This document shows, piece after piece, positions 9,601-16,700 of a stretch of DNA of 22,571 nt. The first letter of the stretch is position 1; the number at the start of each line of letters is the position of its first letter. The stretch is from the IMG/VR virus record IMGVR_UViG_3300027668_000114, positions 1 to 22,571 of that record, one strand, 5' to 3'. A program made the position numbers and the translations under genes. The notes beneath the pieces are model-generated. The model worked only from the letters and a program-made list of their open reading frames with translations, searched no databases and was not told where the DNA came from. The DNA is from a virus.

Positions 9601-10144
9601 TAAATAACCTACCGAGAGGGAATAGTTCTGTAGCACCTACAGCAACACCTTTTAAAGCTGCAATACCACGGTCTTCTTCACTTGTTCCAAAAGAACGAGC
9701 GCGTTCACTTGCCTCGCCAGCACCTGCGCCAGCAGCTAAAACACCAGCAAGAGGTAATCCACCAACAAGGGCGGTTGGAGCAAGGGCTGCTATAGATCCA
9801 ATAGCAAGGGGGATTTGAAACGCTAAAGACTCTTCATCAGCCCCTTTTAGGGCTTCTATATCAAAAAAGTCTTTAATTTTTTTACGGGCTACAAGTTCGT
9901 CTTCTTCTTCAAGAGCAGTAGCTACACCTAGCGCACTAGTCTCAAGAAATCCTGTAACACCTCTACCAAGACCCTTGCCTATGTTTTCAAATATACCTGC
10001 ATCCGAAGCAGGTTCCCCAAACCTACTAATGGCTTGCGCTCTTTGGTAGTCAATAAGTTTCTCTTGTAACCTATACGCTTTATCTGTTTCTCCAGAACGA
10101 GCGTAAAAAGAGATAGCTTTTTTTAACTCCGCTATTGTAGCCAT
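3695..10144 (-). CDS. Giant polyvalent-type virion protein with HExxH metallopeptidase motif, 2149 aa
   Basis: Probably packaged in the virion and injected with the DNA. The first 40 residues form a short helical hairpin (SGETDKAYRLQEKL), a start seen in many large phage proteins. Residues about 100-265 are Gly/Ala-rich and hydrophobic with an EGVQEGAAAILQN element, suggesting membrane contact. Residues about 270-470 are strongly acidic and Asp/Glu/Thr-rich, likely an extended linker. A zinc-peptidase motif HESTH lies at 1016-1020, and KEFVAE (E1060, E1064) follows 40 residues on as a possible third ligand. This matches the metallopeptidase domain described in phage and plasmid polyvalent proteins. 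The C-terminal half is helical with hydrophobic segments near 1570-1600 and 1866-1900, resembling large-polyvalent-protein-associated domains such as LPD38. It is the last gene of the leftward unit, 7 bases after the 642-aa gene, with only a weak, distant AGGTGA upstream. Peptidase substrate is unknown. Confidence 0.75.
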   Translation of the reverse strand: MATIAELKKAISFYARSGETDKAYRLQEKLIDYQRAQAISRFGEPASDAGIFENIGKGLGRGVTGFLETSALGVATALEEEDELVARKKIKDFFDIEALKGADEESLAFQIPLAIGSIAALAPTALVGGLPLAGVLAAGAGAGEASERARSFGTSEEDRGIAALKGVAVGATELFPLGRLFKNLQIPAVQKVLDKLGPKSIEGIKSRIQSAAGTVAVEGVQEGAAAILQNLVEQGYNPEKELVDAGVLEEAAIGGTAGGIFQALVDVLSGKRKPRTTDTESSEPSEVVTGEGLGATQPEETEVSEEDVAAVTAADLDSVVDADTEVDVDAVAGETELSKADDETLAAMGQDQERQEKIKSLQSDVDEVGFSLNIAEEIKTRIGEGATFDNAFSELESEVEMAVDLTYGDQERLDATKNEERVDDSSIIAEIQTIADSDLAQGVDNRESLIEQLEGRGRGDLEDVVEEAYQRATNYKTVDEDAVLSDAGRSGASVSTTGPEEGEISAASVSGENIIEANAGGVDEPRQGSASLDGGAEPDAVTLAAEAAARAAAVAKQREQINNNVEYAKQVLVKDGQAVEVATDELAADNTDKKFTTPPTEAEQRRLAITAKGEKALVNAPALSDVPKLVRSLQNGRGIALDGEGSRKYSGKKYNIDEAYELVDQEIDAAQKNLSAVEAIKPAEKVIAPKAKFTGLPADVPELNKEFTDKLDLEERFIKVFQSFKKDSEGETNQQIATFLRDGYEKSRKPVPDGTQEYINKFAGEATDQTLTPTDQKPPSDIKDRGVLAKEGIPINTGQRVSEAAKITKEVAIRTAERNNAKRKEALEQAEGVATSTNIEGKRIIAEEIEAGIAKGETESQVIERLIANLKGKRRLRFNNALKDKPEPIPTAEETSVVEEEEFSESDDGISDYSEDDNSQVIDSLGGTSQLPQNFVNEIDGVAPPNVKTLLKKDNLSGALKALSAVSEDRRVKQIARVLSEAVGSTKVKITEGDSYLASNGTIYINKAANVHTILHESTHAVVDITLDNASHPMTKQLTALYNGLKGDLDTAYGSKDLKEFVAETLSNSEFQQKLAGMHPDGSANNALDRFFRSVSNFIRRLIGMETKPLGSALEAADQAIISILSTSPATIGAGSTYKMSTRDGVQKILRELGDVQKSFAPPTKKFREDFGKEGATVLDMITNIASNRGALQILDTQALGDIAKEKGFGVLGDDLHKAIQRMRGKMDQSDKLMTERVKKAAKWTTGNPEKAKILDELIYGRDYGATIYQVDPTIGTTADPTAARQKYGSNSDEFMVWKEQRKSWDALGKSGQDQYRYIRDTYKIQYERLKKVLTTRMKEIFGEEAVDLQKNVFDKLFDKTALDVYFPLVREGKFKVSYTPAQTIGPDLSGMREDRDNYVVEMYETRAEQNKAVADAKASGHINVEFSDGDLTAANFRKNAPDTGFVSDILTALDKKGVDPTIQDEVMNLFINSLPETSFAKSFKSRTGQAGYKKDALYSMRAKVFDLSRQVERIKSTKEINDIEKQIKEKAIDLGRNNLNSTTIKNIAIELAERAKFAKNGAEDKTLEGYVKSANQIAFIYTIGFNASSALVNTSQIPLFVAPMLGAEFGHIKTGKAIIDASSMVASSGNSIDSYFDITMNEDAGSKNFGEVTYELRKGLPDDIVKKYKPLTTLVKLASEQSYLTQSYLSDAMGLDESTTSFESVREKLGMESSGRINRGNKPEKVLNSVSAVSAIMFNAGERFNRQVTLLASYNLSLETIQAREVKKDKADRLTDPQMEIEASEDALYKSMEYNGGAVLETGSRISSQGLGRVAFMYKNYGIRMYTTMAKTGARALVLQFSPPKNETATQKEERLRQKKIAWAQVRAIHLSALLIAGIQGMPLYGAVALAMDLYLDDDEDDADTVVRKYFKEGWYKGPLVDALGVDFSARVRLNSLIFEANRYHKRDSTSIEEYIGHYLGGPAFSTGKRFFRAGKDFADGEIERGVESALPAGLTNVLRNSPIGRFQKDGSMQTRRGDVIYDDLTAGDFFAGMIGFPPSGYTFAQEQTGIEQGISKAVTKERSKLLKKFYMSMRQGDYPEAKAIKKEMREFGKKHPSARIDNESLLRSFKGHQRTTAKMHNGTTLSPLMKRTLEEQRSEYDDSGFFK
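6920..7147 (-). other. Zincin (HExxH) peptidase segment of the 2149-aa protein
   Basis: Residues about 1000-1075. The sequence reads HTILHESTHAVVD, with H1016 and H1020 as metal ligands and E1017 as the catalytic base. DLKEFVAETLSNSEFQ follows, whose E1060 or E1064 could be the third ligand as in gluzincin-like peptidases. The spacing and the EFVAE block are as in the MPTase-PolyVal group. All required residues appear intact. Confidence 0.7.
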
Positions 10145-10151
10145 ATATTAT

Positions 10152-12080
10152 TTAATCACCTGCCGCTGCTTGCATGGCTGCAACTGCCGTTGCTATATCT
10201 CCATCATTATCCTCAACTTCACCTTGATCTTGACCTTGTTTAGCATCGCTCAAAATCTGTCCACTTAACCCATCCGTAATATTAGTATACATAACTTTGG
10301 CTTTGGCTTCTTCAAGTTGAACTACAGCATACATAGCGTCATTCATTTCTTCCCTAGTTAACTCTGCCTCTGGATCTGCCGCACGTTTAGCCATTGCCGC
10401 TTGCCCATTCATAAATCTCTCATCCGTAGCTAAACTAGCTTTTATGTCTGCCTCTAATGCCATTAAATCTCTGTATAAATTTACATCTATCTTTCTATTC
10501 TCAATATTAGCCATTATTTCAGCGCGTCTATCAGCACTATCATCTCTAAGAGAAGTTAGTTTCCTATCTATCTGAGCGTCGTTAGCTTGCCGAGCCTCTT
10601 TAGCTAGCGCTGTTGCATTTTGCACATCTGCTACATTAACACTAGATAATATACTCATAGCGTTTGATCGTTCAGTAGCAAGAGTTCCCCATATCTTAGC
10701 TTTAAGTTCATTGCCCTTGTTTACAATAGCTAAGTCTGTACCTATCTTAGATTGCTCTAAGTTAAAGTATTGAACAAGACTGTTACGTTGGGCATTTTCT
10801 GCGCTATCCGTATAGCTGTTTCTAGCCGCATTTATTCCGGCTGAACCCGCACCAGCTACACCCATAGCTTCATAAGCTCTTTTTGCGGCTTCTCGCTCTA
10901 TCCTAGCAGGGTCATATCTCTTAGCATCGTATGCCTCTATATCATCTATCCTGCGTTGTAGAGTGCTAGCTACACCTGTGCGATCTGAATCTTGGTAGAA
11001 GTCATCTCGTTCTTGATTAGCTAAAGCCTTAGGATCTTGGCTTATTTGTTTTTGTAAAATCGTATTTATACCAGCCTCTTTGTTTCTATCAAAAATTGAA
11101 GTACCAGATATATCTGCCCTAGGATCAAAATCTTTGCCTTGAGCAATAAGTTCATCTTTTTGTCTTTGGATATCTAGTCTTCGTTCTTCTAAAGGATTAA
11201 CAGGAGGATCTTTTTTCTTTTCTTCTACTTTTTTTCTTGTACCTGTAACTGTAGTTGGTATAGGATCTGTTGATGTCTCGTCTGTTAAAGCGTCTATTGC
11301 CTTACCAGCTCCTGCTAGACCTAACCCTGCCGCTCCTATCTTTGTAGGACTAAGTTCCCTTGACCCCTGCACGACAGATACAGCCCTAGGATCTCTTGCT
11401 GATGCTGTAGGGGATCTAGCTGGAGGGGTTTTACGTGGCCCTGCTCTAGTAAAAAGGTTTGCTGCTTTTGCCGCAATGTCTCCTATCTTACCGGCTGCGC
11501 CGGGAAGGTTTTTAAGGTTTTTAAGTTTACCTATTGCTGATCTTGCAAGATTACCTAAACCCCCTGATTTTTTTGCTTCTTTAAGTTGATCAACAGCAAT
11601 AATTCCCCCACTAATTAAGCCCGCTGCGTTTTCTGTAAGAAAATCTATCATTCCTCCTTCGTCAGCATCTTCATCGTTATGCTCGCCACCATGCGCGTAC
11701 CCCATAATGCCACCTTGAGCGGCCATTTGAGGGGGTTGAGCCGCAGGTATACCTTGTCCTTTAGCAGTGCGCTGCATGTTTTTCTGTTGTTGTTTTTGCC
11801 GTTGTCCTAAAATTCCAGATACCTGCTTAGACATATCATCTTTAGTCATAGCCAAGACTTCTTGCTCGCGTTGCTGTGCTATGGTGTTAGGATTCTGATC
11901 CATCTTTAACTGCATGTCACGAGCAGCGGCTTCTTTATCAGACTTAACTTTTTGAAGGGCGAGCAAATCTAACAGTTGTTGATTCTGTTGATATCTTTTT
12001 TCTAATGCTTGAGGATTACCACGATAGGCATCAGCTTTTTGATTGACTAGCTCGTTTATTCCGCCTTGTTGCATGACCAT
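10152..12080 (-). CDS. Internal virion / ejection protein candidate, 642 aa
   Basis: Function not known with certainty; position and composition suggest an internal virion protein ejected into the host. The N-terminus (ALEKRYQQNQQLLDLLALQK, then a Gln/Lys-rich coiled coil to about residue 110) is of a type common in marine podovirus structural proteins. Two QGGI motifs occur, at residues 5-8 and 122-125, the second within MAAQGGIMGYAHGGE. A Gly/Ala-rich stretch with possible membrane helices follows (about 148-215, including AAGLISGGIIAVDQL). The C-terminal half (about 290-620) is charged, helical coiled coil rich in Ala, Arg and Asp, with no cysteines seen. Its start shares one base with the previous stop (TAATG), preceded by a strong GGAGGAGAG ribosome binding site at 12083-12091. 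A second ATG two codons in is an equally possible start. No enzyme motif was found. Confidence 0.7.
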   Translation of the reverse strand: MVMQQGGINELVNQKADAYRGNPQALEKRYQQNQQLLDLLALQKVKSDKEAAARDMQLKMDQNPNTIAQQREQEVLAMTKDDMSKQVSGILGQRQKQQQKNMQRTAKGQGIPAAQPPQMAAQGGIMGYAHGGEHNDEDADEGGMIDFLTENAAGLISGGIIAVDQLKEAKKSGGLGNLARSAIGKLKNLKNLPGAAGKIGDIAAKAANLFTRAGPRKTPPARSPTASARDPRAVSVVQGSRELSPTKIGAAGLGLAGAGKAIDALTDETSTDPIPTTVTGTRKKVEEKKKDPPVNPLEERRLDIQRQKDELIAQGKDFDPRADISGTSIFDRNKEAGINTILQKQISQDPKALANQERDDFYQDSDRTGVASTLQRRIDDIEAYDAKRYDPARIEREAAKRAYEAMGVAGAGSAGINAARNSYTDSAENAQRNSLVQYFNLEQSKIGTDLAIVNKGNELKAKIWGTLATERSNAMSILSSVNVADVQNATALAKEARQANDAQIDRKLTSLRDDSADRRAEIMANIENRKIDVNLYRDLMALEADIKASLATDERFMNGQAAMAKRAADPEAELTREEMNDAMYAVVQLEEAKAKVMYTNITDGLSGQILSDAKQGQDQGEVEDNDGDIATAVAAMQAAAGD

Positions 12081-13741
12081 TACTCTCCTCCTCCAATTAC
12101 TTCTTTAGCTTTTTCAGTAACTTGCTCTGTTACAGCATCACTACTACCCCCAAACAAACTACCAAGCCCATACCTGTTAAATAGAGTATTAATCGCATTA
12201 TCTCCACCGGCTAATTGAGACAACGTGCTAGGAGTAGAGTAAGACACTGACTGAGCTTCTAACGGTAATCCCTGTAGCAACGATTGCTGGTACTGCACTT
12301 GTTTGTAAGGGAAATCTCTTTCTTCTTCAAACTGAGATATATCGGCACTAATACCCTGTTGTTCTATATTACGTTGTTTGTCACCTGCCGTACCTTGCCC
12401 ACCAAGGACTTCAAACCCAAAGTTATTACGGGCGGCTTGCTCTTGGTTAAACTGCGCTAATCCTCTATCATAAGCAGAAGCGTATCCTTGTCCTGTTATA
12501 TCAGCTATACGATCCCCTAACGCACGATTACCTTCAGCTTCCATAACCGCTTGCCGTGAGCCTCCAAAAGCCCCTGCCTTAGTTAATCTACCTGCATCAG
12601 ATATGCGTTGTATTTCTGACTGTCTCCTAGCTTCATCTAACTGAGGATTAATAGAAGCCATTAAATATGGGTTCATATATTGTGTAGCAGCGGCAGAATC
12701 AAACCTGTTAACTCCCATGTTAGTAGGAGTTTGTAAATTACCAATGCCTGTAAAGGCTTGTTGCTGTAGATCAGAAACTCCAGCAGTAAGTGGGCCTTGA
12801 AACTCTTGGTAAGGTGTCTCAGCTAAAGCAGCGCCTTTACCTAACATGTCCGTTACGTATGGCCCTACGTAATTAGATAGCGAAGACTCTGAACCAGCAA
12901 TTTGATTTTCAGGATTATTCGCTCCTGTGTTGCCCATATTAGCAGTTGTAGGAGTACTTTTAATATCTGTGTCAGCTACTGCTACTCCATCACCAGTACC
13001 AAAATTAGTTTTAGGTACAACATTTTGGTAAACAGACCCACCACCTTGCAGGTTCATAATGCCACCCTGCGCCATCTTAGGCATAAACTGATTAGGGTTT
13101 ATTTGCTTGCCTTGTTTAGGGTTACCAGTACGCGCTTTACGTACATTATCCATCATGCCGTGCAGTTCTTTCGCACCTGCATCAGAGTTACCATTACCCA
13201 AATGACTTACTACATCAGCGGGTATAACAAATTCACCATCACTTAGACGTGCTTCTTGTGCACCATCAATAGTTGCAGGTACTAGATCAGCCATACCGTC
13301 AGTAGTACCACCTAGGTAGTAGCCTTGGTTTGCATTAGCAATACCCCCCATAGCCATAGCTTGAGGAGCTATATTACGTTGCTGTAGTTGAGCGCGTTGT
13401 GTAGCGGCTCTTGCTTGTGCTTCTGCAATACTAGGAGGCGTTGTTTCTTTAAAGCCCCCCGGTTTTTCTGCATACTGAGTATCGGTAAAGTACCTTTGGT
13501 TCTCCCCACCTCTACGCCGATTAGGGTCAGTAGGTACACGATCTCGCACAACTTCGTAAGACGGTATACCGCCTTGATAACCTACATTAGGTATATTAGG
13601 TTGAGATAACCCTAACTCTTTTGCCAGCAATCCCGACCCTACTCCTACAAGAGCATTTCCAATTGCTTGGCCTCCTTGAGTGCTATTAACAGTATTTAAA
13701 GCCTGAGTACCGACACTTTTAAAACCTTCCCACCATCCCAT
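12080..13741 (-). CDS. Virion protein with tape-measure-like GEFV segment, 553 aa, probable ejection protein
   Basis: Probable internal or tail-associated virion protein. The N-terminus (WWEGFKSVGTQAL, then GNALVGVGSGLLAKELG) looks amphipathic and membrane-seeking. Residues 128-240 contain two A-x-G-G-I motifs (AMGGI at 130-134, AQGGIM at 224-229). Between them lies a block with DLVPA (152-156) and DGEFVIPADVV (G169, E170, F171, V172), followed by GNGNSDAGAKELHGMM. Similar VPA...GEFV blocks are found in siphophage tape-measure proteins. The C-terminal half has YMNPYL followed by a helical region with GAFGGSRQAVMEAEGNRAL and ITGQGYASAYDRG, a pattern recurring in podovirus structural proteins. 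The gene starts on TGATG with the stop of the 1838-aa gene and has a good AGGAG ribosome binding site inside that gene's end. The exact location in the particle cannot be told from sequence. Confidence 0.7.
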   Translation of the reverse strand: MGWWEGFKSVGTQALNTVNSTQGGQAIGNALVGVGSGLLAKELGLSQPNIPNVGYQGGIPSYEVVRDRVPTDPNRRRGGENQRYFTDTQYAEKPGGFKETTPPSIAEAQARAATQRAQLQQRNIAPQAMAMGGIANANQGYYLGGTTDGMADLVPATIDGAQEARLSDGEFVIPADVVSHLGNGNSDAGAKELHGMMDNVRKARTGNPKQGKQINPNQFMPKMAQGGIMNLQGGGSVYQNVVPKTNFGTGDGVAVADTDIKSTPTTANMGNTGANNPENQIAGSESSLSNYVGPYVTDMLGKGAALAETPYQEFQGPLTAGVSDLQQQAFTGIGNLQTPTNMGVNRFDSAAATQYMNPYLMASINPQLDEARRQSEIQRISDAGRLTKAGAFGGSRQAVMEAEGNRALGDRIADITGQGYASAYDRGLAQFNQEQAARNNFGFEVLGGQGTAGDKQRNIEQQGISADISQFEEERDFPYKQVQYQQSLLQGLPLEAQSVSYSTPSTLSQLAGGDNAINTLFNRYGLGSLFGGSSDAVTEQVTEKAKEVIGGGE

Positions 13742-16700
13742 CAGTCTTCTCCTAATAGTCTTAGCAATTCGTTATTTCTACTTAACAATCCACCCTGCGC
13801 TGCGGCTCTTGGTTGCTGTCTTATTTGCCGTGCTTGTGGTTGTATAGCTGGCACTACATTGCTAGCCCCATAAGGGCTAAATAAATTTGTTCTTGCATTA
13901 GGGGCAAATACACTATCTCCACCTATATCGTACAAGTAATTTATATTTGCCGTACCCATTTGTTGAGTACTAGCTTTACCCCCAGTTAAATCTGAAGATC
14001 CTAAAATATCTCTAAGTAGTTCTTCTTCGTTACCCCGCTGTCGGGTAGATTCTATCTGCTGTTGTGTATTTAAATTTTGTTGCGTGTTTAAATCTTGTGC
14101 TGTTTGTATATCTTGTTGCGTTTGTTGGTTTACTTCGTATAACCCTGTTGGGTTAAACATACGTGCAAAGTCAACGTCTTGCCCAGCCTGTGCTTGTTCT
14201 AACATGGTCTGATCGTTTATGTCAATCACACCATCGTCATTTACATCATACTGTAGTTGTTGTTGGGTTAGAACTGCTAATTCTGTATTCGCTTCTTGTT
14301 GAGCTATGACATCTGCAACAAAATCTATGTCAGCATCAGTTACTTGCCCTACGTCTTTACCCACGTAATCGGCTACTAACTGAATATCTTCGCCTAGTTC
14401 TTGTTGCCCTTGAATAACAGTGCTTTCTACTTCTCCAAGCCTAGTAAGCAGGGTCTGCTCTGTCTCACCAATACGGTTTAACAGTTCTGTTCTAGTAGTG
14501 CCTAGCTGTGTAGATACTTCGTTAATAGCTGTACTAAGAGCTTGATCTCGCGCTATACCGGCAGACTCAATTTCATTAGACCGTTCTAGAATAGCATCTG
14601 TAGAACCTGCAATATCTGTTTGAAGCGTAGTTGTTTGGTCGTCAATATCTGTTTGAAGCGTAGTTGTTTGGTCGTCAATATCTGTTTGAAGCGTAGTTGT
14701 TTGGTCGTCAATAGCATCGGTAATAGTACTTGTTTGGGTATCAATAGCATCAAGAATATTACCTTCTGTAATACCTAATTGGGTAGCAATGCTCTCTATA
14801 GCTTGGTCGCGGGTTAGCCCTGCCGCTATTAAGTCTTTAATTCCTTCCTCTACGTCTGTTAGGCTATCTGCACTTAAACCATAATAGTTAATTACATTAG
14901 TAGTATTGGTAGTAGTATTGGTGGTAGTGCTGTTGTCTGTGTTGTAGGTATTATTAGTAGTAGAGCTGTTGTCTATGTTATTGGTGGTGGTTGTATTGCC
15001 ATCGCCAGTGTTAGTAGTTGTGCTATTAGTAGTTTCTAATCCATTGCTATCAGTTACAACAGTGGTTACAGTGCCTTTACCATCGTCAGTAACTACAGTT
15101 GTACTACCGTCAACCCCAGTAGTTGTAGTAGTAGTACTGCCGTCTCCTCCAGTAGTTGTAGTAGTAGTTTCATTATCATCAGGGGGAATCACTTTTCCGT
15201 CTGGATCGTAGTTAGTCTGTACTCCAGTGGTAGAGTTTGTAGTTGAGTAAGAACCATCACCGTTGTATTGGTAAGTGGTTATATCACCTCCACTATCTGT
15301 GGTGCTAGTAACTTGATTGTCTGAGTTTTTAGTTTCTGAAGAACCATCATCGTTGTACGTAGTGGTATTACCTTGACCATCTATACTAGAAACACGGTTT
15401 CCATTATTGTCAAATACATCAGTTCCTCCTGTATCTTCATTGGGAATGCTAGTTAATCCATCTTCAGAGGGGTCGTTAGGGTACTTATCGCTATTATCAC
15501 CAAGCCCATCGCCGTCTGTATCTACACTTTCAGAGGGGTCGTTAGGAAAAGCATCATCTTCATCTAATACCCCATCCTCATCTGTATCTACACCCTTAGT
15601 GCCATCAGTTACATCAATTACACCAGTTTCAAAGCCATCAGGTATATTGTTTCCGTTAAGATCTGTTACTTTTGTGCCGTCTCCCAACAAATCAAGTAAC
15701 CTGTCATTGGTGTTAAAAGAGTCAGGGTACTGTATGGCTAATTCTGCAACTTGGTCATCTGTTAGTGTAATACCATTAGATGCAGCCCATGCGTTTACTT
15801 CATCAGGGGTTAACTGCCGTGGGTCTACATATGTGTCTATAGCACTTCCAAGACTTTCATCGTTAAACTCATTACCTATATATGCATCTATTTCTGCGGA
15901 TGTGGGTTGGTAGTCTAATCCAACAAATGCTTCGTTGGCTTCTTGAGGAGAGGTATACGCTTCGTCATATACGTTATCTAGCAATACTGCATGTACACGC
16001 GGAAAACTTTCTATATCTATACCCGCATCTTCCATAACCTGCGTAATACCTTCCGCAGTTAATTTTGGAGAGCCATCGGGGTTACGTTGCATAGCTTCGG
16101 CAACTTTGGGGTTCCAGTCTGACAGTAAAGAAGCTGCCGCTAATGATCCACTTGTTACTCCTGCACTTACAACAGCGGCTTGAGTACCTGCATGAGCAGC
16201 AGAATCAAAAACTTCTTCAGTAGTTATAGAAGGGTCAAAGTTATTTTTTGCTACTGTTTTTATAAACCCTTCTATATAAAACTCTTCTCCATACTCACTA
16301 AGACCTTCCTTTCCTAAAGCACCTGCCCCTTCACCAGCTTCTTTAGCTACTTTTTTTATGCCTTCAGTTAAATATTCAGTTACATTGTCTCCAAGAACTT
16401 TTTTAATTATTAACTTATCGGCAGCTAGTCCTCCAAGTGCTAAAGACCCTGTTGCTAAAGCCATACCCATGCCAACAGCTTCTGGCACTAACGCAGCAGC
16501 ATTTTCTCTAAACTCGTCTTGTTTACTTTCAAGTATATTACTAACGTATTCTTTTTGTTGTTCTGCACTAGGGTAATTACCGTTGGCATCCGCAGTTTTC
16601 CTAAACTTCGCAAACTCGGAACTATCTTGTATTCTTTTAAACTCTACTTCGTTTTGAGCGCCTAAATAACTGTCAAATGCTTGCTTGCCCGCGCCTCCCC

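Noticed and set aside
14611-14709. Regular 33-bp repeats considered as a CRISPR array
   Set aside because: The units are directly adjacent with no spacers and encode an in-frame coiled-coil repeat.
14885-15450. Repetitive Thr/Asn region as a diversity-generating retroelement target
   Set aside because: No reverse transcriptase, template repeat or matching adenine-variable copy is seen in the window.
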